Source: Bathynomus jamesi (taxonomy: Eukaryota > Arthropoda > Malacostraca > Isopoda > Cirolanidae). Taken from it: a DNA stretch of 64,000 bases. Below are positions 22,427 to 33,229 of the stretch, piece by piece. Both the position numbers and the translations under genes were made by a program. The stretch spans positions 1,386,001 through 1,450,000 of the forward strand of contig JAJOZX010000198.1 of the NCBI GenBank assembly GCA_023014485.1. The letters are read 5' to 3'. Below the pieces are notes generated by a model. That model was not told the origin of the DNA. It made no database searches and was given only the letters and a program-made list of their open reading frames with translations. Each line of letters starts with the position of its first letter. Position 1 is the first letter of the stretch.

Positions 22427-23941
22427 GTAGCGCTCGTAAATATTCGGAGAGAAATATTTCATTTGTATTCGTCTTTATCTTTTGTACCATGAATACGATA
22501 GTTATGAAAAGTTTACCGTTCGTTTGGAAAAATTTAACGAATAAAAATTTAGTTTAATTTGAACATATAATATAAAACATCAAAGAATTTAAGGAAAGTG
22601 CAAAAGTTTTCGTACATTTACTTACAAAATTATTTAATATTTTGTGTGTCCACCTTTTGCTTGAATGCCTTCACTGACTCGTTTTGGTTATTTTTCTACA
22701 AGGTTTCGACGTCTCAGTAAAAATTTTAGTTCATTCTTCTAAAGAAAATTGTTGCAGTTCATTCAGATTCGAAGAGTTTCTCTTCCGAACAGCTTCCGAG
22801 AAGCTCGAGATTCTTTTGTTGAAGCCATTTCATGGTGCTCTTTTATATTTTAGATCATTATCTTGTTGCAGTACCTACTTGCGACCCATTTGCAACTCCC
22901 GAACTGAAGGCAATACATTTTCTTCTAAAAGTTTCTTATATTTCTTCGAATTCAAGATTCCATTGACGACAACAAGCGTTCCTGTACAAAAAGCACTAAA
23001 GCATCCCCAAAGAAGCAAACTACCACCGCCATTAATCGTAGGAAGGGTGATTTTTCCTCGAATGCAGTATTTTATTTTCGCCGAGCATACCGTTCTCGTT
23101 GTTGCCGAATAATTCAATTTTTGTCTCGTCTGTCCAGAGAACTTTCTTCCAGAATGTAGATGCATTTTGATGATTCTTGGCATACTTTAAACGAGATTCT
23201 TTAAGTTTCCATGCACACCATTCTTTCTCAATGTACGACGTGCAGTAAAGGGATAAACATCGATCTTAGGCATTCTTAATGTTTGGCAAATATCATCTGT
23301 AGTCACTCGTGGATTCGCAGCAGCCATTCTTTCAATCCGTCGAGCTGTACGTTCTGAAATCTTGCAAGGTCGTCGTCCACACCTTGGTAAAGTTTGATTG
23401 TTCGAAAAACTTTCCATTTCTTTATAATTGCAGCAACAGTCGTAAATGGAATTCGAAGTTGTTCGCCTATCTTCCTATAACTCTTTCCAGACTCGTGTAC
23501 AGCAATAACAGCTCTCTTAAAATCATAGATAACTCTTTACCACAACGACGCATTGCTTACTAATATATTGTAGAGTCATCCATCTTCCATGAAGATTCAC
23601 AAAGAAAATTCTATAATTCAGAATTGCCAACAGTCTCTAATCAATAAACAACCAACTACTGATAAAACTTTTAAATTCTTCAAGCCTCAGGTGGACATAC
23701 AAAGTATTAAATAATTGTGTAAGTAAATGTACGAAAACTTTTGCATTTTAACTTTTTTTTATTTTCCTAAAATTCTTTGATGTTTTACATTATATATTTG
23801 AGTTAATCTAAATTTTTACTTGTTGAATTTTTCGAAACGAACGTGGAACTTTTCACAACTATCCTATGCGTGGTACAAAAGATAAGGAGAAATATAACTG
23901 AAATATTTCTCTGTCCAAGCATTTATGAGCGCCACTGCTAT
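22427..23941 (-). mobile_element. Tc1-like transposon, decayed
   Basis: The ends are inverted over about 100 bases: CAGTAGCGCTCGTAAATATT on the left and, at the right, AGCATTTATGAGCGCCACTG, with shared GAGAAATATTTCA and ACGATAGTTATGAAAAG-like subterminal text. TA flanks both ends. The transposase is on the minus strand. The left-end subterminal sequence recurs alone at 54042-54150. Confidence 0.85.
22800..23570 (-). pseudogene. Tc1-like transposase, frameshifted
   Basis: Minus strand. The paired-like HTH spans about 23560-23390 in broken frames. Next, 23417-23187 reads GRRPCKISERTARRIERMAA, PRVTTDDICQTLRM and TARRTLRKNGVHGNLKNLV, the second HTH of Tc1. The frame 23183-22875 then has KMHLHSGRKFSGQTRQKLN, INGGGSLLLWGCFSAFCTGT and the YKKLLEENVLPSV block, which belong to the catalytic core. 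The first catalytic Asp region is damaged and sequence after 22875 is degenerate. Confidence 0.75.
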
Positions 23942-23942
23942 A

Positions 23943-24005
23943 TATAGGGTGTCCATAAATTTTTATTTCATTTCAATTTCACTTGAATTTGTTAGGATAA
24001 TTTAT

Positions 24006-24041
<36 letters not shown>

Positions 24042-24048
24042 GCACGCG

Positions 24049-24121
<73 letters not shown>

Positions 24122-24122
24122 G
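23943..24122. repeat. Short mariner-like end pair plus (CA)n-(TA)n microsatellite
   Basis: TAGGGTGTCCATAAATTTTT at 23945 and the inverted TTTATGGACAC at 24001-24011 enclose about 65 bases. (CA)n with CG variants then runs to 24070 and (TA)n to 24117. Confidence 0.7.
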
Positions 24123-24227
24123 CGTTTAAATATATTGTCTGATGCGTATTTGAAATCGATATATTTCTTATTTGATGCAATCTCTCCCACGAACTGAATT
24201 TATTTCTGTGCATATTTGAACTTACAA

Positions 24228-24232
24228 ATATT

Positions 24233-24277
<45 letters not shown>
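24228..24277 (+). repeat. (TA)n microsatellite
   Basis: TA repeats about 40 bases long. Confidence 0.9.
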
Positions 24278-24280
<3 letters not shown>

Positions 24281-24379
24281 CTATATATGTTATAGAATAA
24301 CCACCCCTTTGTCCAGTAAGTAGCAGAGGACGCTCGACCTTATAGACACGAGTCCGATGCGCATGCGTGAGAATTGAGG

Positions 24380-24627
24380 CTATATAAGTCTGGGACTATT
24401 CGCGCCCAGGACGATTTTTACTCACCGCTTCCCGGAGATCAGCGAAGTTAAGCGACATTGGGTCTGGGTAGTAGTTGGATGGGAGACCGTCCTCCGTGCC
24501 CAGATTACCGTGCCCAGATTATGTAGCGACCCGTGGTTCGGATCCCACGTAAAGCTGTAGGTTCTCTCCGTCATATGACCTTAGATGTTGCGAAGGAGGT
24601 TAAACAACCCTAATAAAAAAAAAAAAA
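24380..24627 (+). mobile_element. 5S-rRNA-derived SINE (SINE3-like) with upstream TATA-like box
   Basis: 5S rRNA internal control elements are recognisable: A-box ATCAGCGAAGTTAAGCGAC (about 24438-24456), an intermediate GGGTCTGGG, and C-box TAGTAGTTGGATGGGAGACC. TATATAAG (24381-24388) sits about 30 bases before the 5S-like start, as in many arthropod 5S genes. The body continues GACCCGTGGTTCGGATCCCA, CGTAAAGCTGTAGG, then CCGTCATATGACC, and ends in a poly-A at about 24615-24627. The 5' third of the 5S part is diverged. Other copies are at 38009-38172 (minus) and 51404-51605. Confidence 0.85.
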
Positions 24628-24764
24628 GATTCTTTTACTCAAACTTACCAATGCTTTACACATAACCCGTCGCCGTTAGGGCGGTTCATCTACTCCCATT
24701 TATCATCATTAAACTTGTAGTAAGCTCTCACTCATTATTCATCCCTACGGCTTACTCCCTATAC

Positions 24765-25829
24765 GCCTTTAAAAAGGCGTTCGATACAGTTCCGCATAGG
24801 AGACTAATTGCGAAGGTTAAAGCGCACGGTATCCGCGGTCAGGTAGCTAACTGGTTAGAAGAATGGCTTCGTGCTAGGAGGCAGAGGGTCGTAGTTAATG
24901 GTAGTGAATCGGGGTGGTTAGAGGTAGGTAGTGGTGTCCCACAGGGTTCAGTGTTAGGCCCATTGTTATTCGTAATTTACATTAACGACATAGATGTAGG
25001 ATTGATTAGTAACGTGTCAAAATTCGCGGACGATACTAAAATAGGCGGTAAGGTTGTTAACGAGGACGATAGAAATAGGATCCAAGACGATGTAGATAGG
25101 ATTATGGAGTGGACGGATAAGTGGCAGATGCAATTTAACGTAGATAAATGTAAAGTTTTGCATATAGGTTCTCGCAACAATAATTACGTGTACACGATGG
25201 ATGATAGGGATTTAGCGAGCGTTGACGAGGAAGTAGATTTAGGCGTACGCGTAACTAAAGATTTAAAGGTTAGGAACCAGTGCCTGGAGTCTTGCGCAAA
25301 AGCTAATAGGATGTTAGGCTTCATAGCGCGTAATTTCGAATTTAAATCGAAGGATATTATATTGCCCCTTTACAAGTCCCTAGTCAGGCCTCATTTGGAA
25401 TATGCCGTTCAGTTTTGGTGCCCGTACTTGCGTGAGGATATTGATAGGTTAGAAAGGGTTCAGCGTCGTGCCACGAAACTTATTCCGGCATTGCGCAATA
25501 AGCCTTATGAAGATAGGATTAAAGTGTTAGACTTGTATTCACTCGAAACTAGGAGATTAAGGGGGGAGCTTATTGAAGTTTTCAAAATCGTTAATAACAT
25601 CGATAACGTAAATTTTGACAAATTGTTCACTTTCGATAATAGTAATACTCGCAATAACGGATTCAAGTTGCGTGGCAGACGTTTCATTACTAATATCGCT
25701 AAAAACTTCTTTACGTTTAAAGTAATTGATAAATGGAATAATCTTCCCGCGTCAGTCGTTCATTCTACCAGCGTTAATGTGTTTAAGAACCGTCTTGACA
25801 GACATTTTAAAAATATTAACGTTGTTTAA
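24765..25829 (+). CDS. LINE reverse transcriptase, 5'-truncated but open for 355 codons
   Basis: From 24765 the frame reads AFKKAFDTVPHRRLIAKVKA (palm motif A region), GSGVPQGSVLGPLLFVIYIN, the catalytic KFADDTKIGG at about residue 88, W-x-x-QFNVDKCKVLHIG, SLVRPHLEYAVQFWCPYLRE, VQRRATKLIPALR and SLETRRLRGELIEVFKIVNN. It ends in the WNNLPASVV block and a natural stop. Nothing is broken after the truncation point. The endonuclease and fingers are missing. CR1-like, related to 2715-3420. The low lesion count suggests recent insertion. Confidence 0.85.
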   Translation, partial: AFKKAFDTVPHRRLIAKVKAHGIRGQVANWLEEWLRARRQRVVVNGSESGWLEVGSGVPQGSVLGPLLFVIYINDIDVGLISNVSKFADDTKIGGKVVNEDDRNRIQDDVDRIMEWTDKWQMQFNVDKCKVLHIGSRNNNYVYTMDDRDLASVDEEVDLGVRVTKDLKVRNQCLESCAKANRMLGFIARNFEFKSKDIILPLYKSLVRPHLEYAVQFWCPYLREDIDRLERVQRRATKLIPALRNKPYEDRIKVLDLYSLETRRLRGELIEVFKIVNNIDNVNFDKLFTFDNSNTRNNGFKLRGRRFITNIAKNFFTFKVIDKWNNLPASVVHSTSVNVFKNRLDRHFKNINVV

Positions 25830-25932
25830 AATTAAAAAAGAAAGTTAATAACAGGAGCTCTGGTGGTGGTGCTCGAGGATGAGTCTGTTGACGATGAATG
25901 CCAGCTTGTGACATGCCAGCGTGATGCCAGCA

Positions 25933-25966
<34 letters not shown>
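25830..25966 (+). mobile_element. 3' UTR and poly-A tail of the LINE
   Basis: A short UTR with a TGTGACATGCCAGCGTGATG segment precedes an A tract at 25928-25966. This supports retrotransposition of the preceding open frame. Confidence 0.75.
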
Positions 25967-25968
<2 letters not shown>

Positions 25969-27258
25969 AGACTAACACGAATGTAGATGTAGCTCATAGC
26001 GTAATACTAACCCACTTTTTGTTTAACTTTACCTACTTTTTTTTTTTTTTTTTCTTATCCTCCTTACTTTGCATGTCTCTAACTCTTTTCTTGCATGTTT
26101 GTAGTTTGCATGGTATGACAGTGAGTTAAGACTGTGTTTGCATGGTTTGTAAGCGTTCTTATTTTACTTCTTTTCATCTTTCACCCCTCCCCTATATTCT
26201 CCGACTATTTTTCTGACTTGTCGGCAGTGGCCGGCGGATGATGATGGTGAGACTTTTTCCCTCTTTTTCTGAATGAATGTTAACCCACGAATGATAGGTG
26301 TTGCTCCTTACTTAACCCCTTATTCTCCTCTCTTCTCTTAACCCCCTACTCTCTCCTTTCTCTCGGGCTAGCCTTAGAGTGGATCTTAGGGTCTTTGTTA
26401 GCCTTAGCTTCTGTAGATCTGTAGATCCTGATGCCCCAGTGACGTAAACGGGCATAGAGATACCCACCTTCAACCGAAGGAAGAAAAGAACCCACTCGGG
26501 GTCGCCAACATCGGAGACGACCCAATTATAAACTATATATATATATATATATATAATATAAATACGTAAAACTTTTACAAATTATATTTCCACATTATTA
26601 ATAGCGTTATCATAAACATTTTACTTGATAAGTGAAAATTATTTATATTTTAAATTTTGAATTCGTTTACGTAAAATGCAATTTTTTAAATATTACAATG
26701 TTTGTACTCACATTTTTTGGTCTAGTTTATGTACAACTGCTTTGATACTGTGTGAATTTGACTGTAGTGTAAACATATAACAATAAAAGTCTATTAATCT
26801 TAATTACTGTAGGATAGAGGCAAGGCAAGGTTGAAATGCATATTGCTTCTGCTTGATGGATCAAGGAATCAAACCTTGTTTAATTTTTGAGTGCTACATT
26901 GATTGGGTGTTTTACTACTTCCCCGAGCGCATTAGAAATGCGCAGAAATGTTCGTAGTTCTTTGGATAACCCCATTTTCCTATAAGCAAAGTGAAGATAT
27001 TGAAGTCACGGGTTCAACTAATAGTAATGCAGGACTTTACGCAGTGGACCGCAGTAGCCTGGTTTGAGCATTGTGCCAGGTTCCGGGACTCCTGTCTCAT
27101 TGTCATTATTCTTTATATTTCAATATAAGTTAGCGTTCTACTTCTCAGTACTAAGCAACTTGAAGTTTTTAAGTATCTTTAACAGGGTGACTTTCTATTA
27201 ACTTTAACGTGACACAAATACCCGTTATAAGCATTTTAAAATATTTTTAATTGCTTTT

Positions 27259-27263
<5 letters not shown>
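25967..27263. other. No gene seen; possible LINE 3' debris
   Basis: ACGAATGTAGATGTAGCT follows the A tract. The text around 26340-26520 (GGTCGCCAACATCGGAGACG) looks repeat-derived but I cannot place it. (TA)n at 26532-26560. Confidence 0.4.
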
Positions 27264-27294
<31 letters not shown>

Positions 27295-27461
27295 ACACAC
27301 ATATATATATATATATATGTATGCTACGGCCTTTTCTGCGAAATCGGCCTTTTTGCAAAAGGGTTAACCAATCGTCAAGGGCGGACAGTTGACCTAACCG
27401 GGCATTCAATTACCTATATCGGCATTTTCTGCAAAAAGGCCGATTTCGCAAAAAGGCCGTA

Positions 27462-27503
<42 letters not shown>

Positions 27504-27526
27504 TGTGTGTATATATATACTGGTCG
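27264..27526. mobile_element. Foldback element flanked by (TG)n and (TA)n arrays
   Basis: Between the microsatellites 27265-27318 and 27463-27520 lies an inverted-repeat element (about 27324-27462). The left arm is TACGGCCTTTTCTGCGAAAT then CGGCCTTTTTGC, and the right arm is its inverse ending GCAAAAAGGCCGTA. The centre holds the shared core AACCAATCGTCAAGGGCG and ACAGTTGACCTAACCGGGCA. It belongs to the 4431/37288/56112 group by core, but its arms are unique. Confidence 0.75.
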
Positions 27527-28748
27527 ACTAACGGATATTGAAAAATTATTTACTGATATCAGAATGTGATTGTCCAGATCAATTTCAATATTTTAGCCTC
27601 ACTGACAAGGATGTTTAAGGTCAGTCTTGGAATGAGATTTCGCTCGTACGCAATTGATCACTGCTGACAAAGGACGGAACACTATGGTATTAAGATAGAT
27701 TCTCCTTGTCGTAAGATTTCATCAGAAGGTTTCTTTCTCAGATCTGTTGTGGTATGACATCAAGTGTACTGTTGAGGAAAGAAAAATGTTCGCAGAAAAA
27801 ATGAAATGCCACAAGAAATTACTTATTAGTACTTTTTGTTTTCCTTCTGATGTTGTTTAAAAGAAAAAAAAAAGATCCAGAAGCGAAACCCAAAAGTCAA
27901 TATTTAATAATTTGAGGGAAAATTGTGATTTTTTTCGGCGAACTACTTTCCGCGACTGTACGTCTACAACACCTGGTACAGAATTCACCTTTCCCTCAAT
28001 TTCGCGTTTTCATTTTGAGCGATAACAAAAATATAATTTCGGTTTTTTTTTTCATTTAATAATTAATATTTCATTTATTCCTCCATTATTTATTTATATT
28101 AAATTTAATCCATTTATCGAATAACTTATTTATTTCATTTTCATTCATTATCTATTTATCTATTTATCCATTCACGTAATCTAACTGTTGCGTTCTCATT
28201 TTTGCGGATCTAATTTTGGTTTCCTTTCTGCTCTTTCTCATTCCTTCGTTTTTCTTTTGTTTTTTCCTTTGTTATTTCTTTTGTTATTTCTCTCTCGGTT
28301 TTCTTTACAATTCGTTATTTCGTTTTTTATTTTGGAATGTTAGTTTTGGGAAGAATAACAATTTATATAAATAGATTAAAGGCTTCTAAATGTTTCTCTT
28401 CTTTTACTGTTTTTCCGGTTCGGGTTTTATTACCTTGTTTTCTCTAGCGAAAACCGAGTAACGGGTTTTTCTTTCTTCTTTTGTTTTCCCTTTCTCGATC
28501 GGGTTTCTCTGCCATTTCGCGATGTCGTTTTCTTGTTTTCTTTATATTACGGTTTTTTTGGTTCGTTTTCTTCATCTCCTGTTTTTTCTATACACAGAGG
28601 AACAACGAACAAATATATGGTTTATGGTTGGCTCTCCAACCCAAAAGGTTGATTCAACCATATAATAATAATCATTTTCCTGGTAACGAACTTAATGTAT
28701 GATTGAATTAACCATTTGGTTGGTTATCACAAACTGTAATTTGGTCAT
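27527..28748. other. No gene seen
   Basis: AT-rich with long T-rich runs at about 28040-28600. The frame at 28481-28702 is a T-rich composition artefact. Confidence 0.5.

Positions 28749-28794
<46 letters not shown>
28749..28794 (+). repeat. (TC)n-(AC)n microsatellite
   Basis: Two adjoining dinucleotide arrays. Confidence 0.9.
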
Positions 28795-28797
<3 letters not shown>

Positions 28798-29189
28798 TGT
28801 ACCAACATCCTTGATGCAAATATTTCACTCAATTTAACTTAACTGAACTTAATTTAACTCAAATTTAACTTTAATTAACTTCTTCAGTATTAAATCATAA
28901 CTTATCTTTTAGGAATTAAAAGTAAAATATTATATTTCTCTTCCTAAACAGAAAATGCAAAAAAAGGAACTTTTTCATAGTCTTCGTCCGTAAATTCATA
29001 AATTTTAGTTTATTTTTGCTTCGTGTCGTTGGAAAATAAAAATTTGAATTTTACTTCAGTATTTACTGCCATATTGGAGTTTGTGGCTAAACGAAAGATT
29101 GTTGTAGTGTTTTTAAAGCTTTATAAACTCGAAACTTTTGTTATTTTTATATCTGGGTATTATCTTGTGGAAAATGTATGTGATTATTT

Positions 29190-29345
29190 AAACATCTGAC
29201 ATTTTAAAAGGTTTGTAATTTTTTTTATTAACTGAAATAAAAGCATGAAATTCTTTTAACTGTACCTTTTCTACACGTGGGGAATTAGTTCCCGAGCGTA
29301 AATCATTGCTCTATGTGATGTCGTCCCACACTAGTAATTAGGTGT
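29190..29345 (-). mobile_element. Tail fragment of a mariner-like element (minus)
   Basis: ACATCTGACATTTTAAAAGG, TACCTTTTCTACACGTGGGG and GCTCTATGTGATGTCGTCCC match the inverse of 30795-30935. This is the stop region and 3' end of the same transposon family in opposite orientation. Confidence 0.6.
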
Positions 29346-29443
29346 TTCGCTTCTTACACGGTACTTTCGACGGAAGAGTCCTGTTCAACAGATTTCCTGC
29401 TGTTTATGCAAAAGGAATAGCATGGCTACCAACATCGCCACAT

Positions 29444-30600
29444 ATAATGATAATGATAAGCTTTATTCGCAGGATATAAATCTCATAAAATAGTACAATA
29501 TTCTTGAAGGTAATAAATGATAAGATAAATCAAAGAGTAGTACATTTAAAAAACTAAAAATTATTACTAAAAAATAGATAAAAATATGACACGTACCGAA
29601 ACAAGTAATTATAATAAAAAGACCTAACCACTGCCAAGACTACAAAAATAATGATAATGACAATAATAATGTTGATGGGCAGGTGACAGATCCCCCAACC
29701 TAAAAAAAAGGTACAGTATCCATCAAGGTAACCAACGATGCAAATGATTGAACAATCTATCTATAAATAAAGAAACTTTGCTCGGAGTTGAGCGGAGTGA
29801 CAAATATCTCTTTCGCTCAGTCGCCTGTTATGATTGGCTGACTCGCGTAAAGTGGGTGGAGCTAATGTCTCTCGCTCAGTCGTCCATAAGGGTCGGATCT
29901 ATCAAGATGAGCGGCGTTAAAGATCACGAAGTGATCACAAGTCCTACCCGTACGATAGGGAGCCGAGGGCGTTGCTTGTAAATTAAAAAAAGAAAGATTA
30001 CAGTAATAAAGAAATACCAATGATACACGTAAGGAGAAGAGAACTAATAAAAAACAGTAATAACGGCTTCGTAAAAATAAAATTACATGTAATGGGATGG
30101 CTAATGCAGGAGTTAAGTGGAGGTATAGACAAACACTTTTATACCAAGAGGTCCACAGTCTAGAAGACATAACGCAGGACTGATGAATAGCATGGACAAA
30201 CGGATTGTCTGCGTTTTTGATTCTTCTCATTAGACTGTATTGGGTACGTGTTGTTGCCTCAGGGAGGCTCGGAGCGTTGCAGTTAGCGAACATTTTAGAA
30301 GGTAAGCATCTTGGAGGTAACCTGTGTAGCAGTCTATAGGCCCTGTTGTAAATTAAATTGAGAGTTTTGCAGGAGCCTTTTTTACAATTAACTCAGAGTT
30401 GCTGGCCATAAATATTAGTGCAGAAAGTACGAAAGAGAGTCTCTTTATCTTCCCTTGTGCAGAATTTGAAGTTCCTTATAATCATGTTTGCCGAAGCACA
30501 GTAACTTCGATATGGTTTCCTTAAGTGTGAGTCGTCACTCAAGGAGCTGGATGATAGTTTGACCCAGATACCCAAATTCTTGTACCTGCTCTATTGGTTC
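29444..30600 (-). pseudogene. LINE reverse transcriptase C-terminal remnant with 3' tail
   Basis: On the minus strand 30575-30393 reads LSSSSLSDDSHLRKPYRSYC, ASANMIIRNFKFCTREDKET and LFRTFCTNIYGQQL. It then continues past a stop into KTLNLIYNRAYRLLHRLPPR and MFANCNAPSLPEATTRTQYS. The protein style matches the region after the palm in a LINE group with a short C-terminus. The 3' end is AATAAAGCTTATCATTATCA at about 29448-29467, typical of such elements. Stops and frameshifts are present. Confidence 0.6.
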
Positions 30601-30624
30601 GTCTCTCCAAAATAATATCAACTC

Positions 30625-30940
30625 TTTAGTTTGTGACTTTTATCTATGGGGTTATTTAAAAGATTGAGTTTTAAAAAAGAATCCAAACATAATAGAAGGA
30701 GTGAAAGCATTAGTTGAACAAGAAATTTCTCAGATTTCAACAGATTTTCTGTCGAGTATTGCAAAAATTTTGTTGTTTGTGTGCAAAGAGTTAACGAACT
30801 GAGAAGACATCACATAGAGCATGTTTTGCACTTGAGGACTAATTCTCTGTGTGTAGAGAAGGTAAAACTTTAATGAAAAAGTACACACCTTTTAAAGTGT
30901 CAGATGTTTAAAAAATTTACTCGATATATGGTAATTTAGT
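30625..30940 (+). pseudogene. Mariner-like transposase C-terminal remnant
   Basis: Translation from about 30630 gives LVCDFYLWGYLKD, the third catalytic site context, then NPNIIEGVKALVEQEISQIS, DFLSSIAKI, and in another frame RVNELRRHHIEHVLHLRT. A 3' tail follows that matches 29190-29345 inverted. Confidence 0.65.
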
Positions 30941-30965
30941 ATAAGTAAGATTTTATATATATATA

Positions 30966-31083
30966 TATGGGATGAATTTCACAATTAAACACGTGAAATG
31001 AATGAACGATGCAAACCCACAGGGAAAAAGAAAAATTATTCCAAGGCCTTTCGTGTGTTCAAAAATACACCTCGTCAGGGAAT
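30966..31083 (-). mobile_element. Retroelement end carrying hammerhead-like motif
   Basis: Minus strand: the ribozyme-like core (31038-31083), then TTTTTCTTTTTCCCTGTGGG, GCATCGTTCATTCATTTCAC, GTGTTTAATTGTGAAATTCA and a (TA)n tail. The 3' part is repeated at 55826-55897 on the minus strand. Confidence 0.65.
31038..31083 (-). ncRNA. Hammerhead-like ribozyme motif, copy C (best core)
   Basis: Minus strand: stem I ATTCC, an exact CTGACGA core, one extra G, stem II GTGT-loop-ACAC, GAAA, self-complementary AGGCCT, T, then GGAAT pairing perfectly with ATTCC. All required elements of a hammerhead with a minimal stem III are present, apart from the extra base before stem II. Confidence 0.6.
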
Positions 31084-32395
31084 GACATGTGGGACGCACT
31101 TTCAGGATGGATTCGGGACCTGAAAACAATGAAAAAAGCTTATATAAACATGTATCCGAAATCGCTTTGTTTCCGAATTACAGCCCGTTTTGTGTTCCAG
31201 CAATTCTTTCCGAATTACAGCCCGTTTTGTGTTCCAGCAATTCTTTCCGCAAACTGTTTACAACACTGCTTGCCAACAATGTTTGTGAGTGTGTACGAGA
31301 TTTATTTCATGTATGGCCTTGCCGAATGTAATGTTTCGTACACTCTATGACATGTTTCAATATCGTTGAGTGTAGAGCCATCAGTCAGTCAGTGGTGCAT
31401 CGCGGTGTTTCACTGTTTGTATTCGTAACTTCTTACCGTGAATAAGTGCAGTCCACTGAAAAAAAAGCCTAAAAGTTTTTGTGCTAGTCAGTAATAGTGT
31501 ACATTTGAAGTGAGAATGGAGGCTTATTCAAACAGAAAAATGGCAGACATACATCTCATGTATGGACTTGCCGAGTGTAATGCGGCCGCAGCAAGACGTC
31601 TGTATGCGGAAAGGTTTCCGAATCACCGTCTGCCAGATAAAAAGACCTTTCAGAGAATAAACGAGCGTCTTGGTGATACAGGATCATTCAACAAGCGAGT
31701 TTCAGATGGTGGTAGACCAATCAGCGCCAGAACTGTTGAGTTGGAGGAGCGGGTCCTGAATCGCGTGGAGGAACATCCTGGTGTCAGCACCCGAAGGATA
31801 GCAGCAGCAGAGGGTGTAAAATACACAACTATGTGGAGCATTTTACGAGAACAACAGCTTTACCCATATCACATTCAGAGAGTACAAGGCCTTACTGAAG
31901 TTGATTTCCCACCACGAGAGGCTTTTTGTACTTGGTTCCTTCAACAGTGTGCTCGCGATCCTCTTTTCTATCCTCCGTGCTATTTTCTGATGAGGCTGCC
32001 TTCACAAGAAATGGCGTGATCAATTTTCACAACACTCATCACTGGGCCGAAGAGAATCCGCATGCCATCATCCAGTGAAGACACCAACAACAATTTGGTG
32101 TCAATGTATGGGCAGGACTTATTGCCGATAACTTAATCGGTCCTTTTGTTTCGCCTGGAAGATTAACAGGAGAATCCTATTCCAATTTTTTAAGGAAGGA
32201 TTTAAGCGATTTACTAGATGAAGTTCCTCTTGATGTCCGACGTCGTATGTGGTTTATGCATGACGGCGCTCCGCCTCATAACTCGGAAACAAAGCGATTT
32301 CGGGCATATGTTTATATAAACTTTTTTCATTGTTTTCAGGTCCTGAAACGATCCTGAAAGTGAGTGCGTCCCACATGTTATGAAACACCCTGTAT
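31077..32395 (+). mobile_element. Mariner-like element with about 100-bp inverted repeats
   Basis: The left repeat (31086-31190) and right repeat (32285-32390) are inverse copies: ACATGTGGGACGCACTTTCA, GACCTGAAAACAATGAAAAA, CTTATATAAACAT, CCGAAATCGCTTTGTTTCCG. The right tip is the expected CACCCTG. The left tip lacks GGGTGTTTCAT and joins the hammerhead element directly. A short internal duplication occurs at 31185-31247 (GAATTACAGCCCGTTTTGTG twice). Confidence 0.8.
31516..32290 (+). pseudogene. Mariner-like transposase, frameshifted and truncated
   Basis: The start MEAYSNRKMADIHLMYGLAE leads into a bipartite HTH (AAAARRLYAERFPNHRLPDK; ISARTVELEERVLNRVEEHP; VSTRRIAAAEGVKYTTMWSI). After CTWFLQQC a frameshift occurs. 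The catalytic part continues as VLFSDEAAFTRNGVINFHNT (first Asp), VNVWAGLIADNLIGPFV and RRRMWFMHDGAPPHNSETKR (second Asp). It stops before the SPDLTPLDF block, where the right terminal repeat begins. The third catalytic residue is missing. Confidence 0.8.
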
Positions 32396-32396
32396 A

Positions 32397-32429
<33 letters not shown>
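32394..32429 (+). repeat. (TA)n microsatellite
   Basis: TA repeats between two elements. Confidence 0.9.
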
Positions 32430-32909
32430 TAGTGGTGGACCAGATGTCAGTTTTTCAACATCTGCGGATGCGGATTTTTAATTTTAATATCCGCGGGTGC
32501 GGATATTTAGTTAATCTATCAATATAATATAGAAATCTGAATATATGACATAATTTTTTAAATTTCGTGATATTACTATTATGGCAGGCAATGCATAAGA
32601 ATTAAAATTAATATTAATGTTTTCATTATGATAAAAATAATAACTTTCTCAAGAGTTTCAGCCACAGAAAATTCGATGAAACAAGTTTTATTCAATTTTC
32701 TGAGGTTTATATATTTGTTTGTTCATTAATAATAATTAATACTTTACATGAAATGTGCATGACTGGGCCTTATAAGCTACTTTATAAGCTAATTTAATTG
32801 TAAATTGCATAATTTATTAGAGGTAATATCCGCATAACATCCGCAGTCAGAAGTGCGGATGCGGATGTTAAAAATGATGCGGATGCAGATATCCGGTCCA
32901 CCACTAATA
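32430..32909. mobile_element. hAT-like MITE (about 480 bp)
   Basis: The ends are TAGTGGTGGACCAGATGTCA and the inverted ATATCCGGTCCACCACTA. Subterminal repeats of GCGGATGCGGAT and ATCCGC lie on both sides. This style (GTGG-TGGACC with repeated GGATGCGGAT) is familiar from hAT elements. An 8-bp duplication cannot be verified because both flanks are TA repeats. No protein. Confidence 0.65.
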
Positions 32910-33229
32910 TATATATATATAAAATGTGTGTGTGTGAGAGAGACAGAGGAAGAATGTTTATTCTGTATCATATTTAATTATAAACTGAATTACACGTATA
33001 ATTTATATTTATTCATGATCATGTAACTCAGTCATGAACCAGTATAATATACGTAGTTAGTACATAATTTTATAGTTATTATATAGAGCCACCTTAAACT
33101 CCATAGTAATTTATGGTAAATGAGGGATAAACTCTAAAACATGCTTACTTTTTTAGTTTTGTACCAATACTGAGGCATTTATAGTGTATAAATTAACTTC
33201 TACTAAAATGGAATGCTTAATAATTTAAC

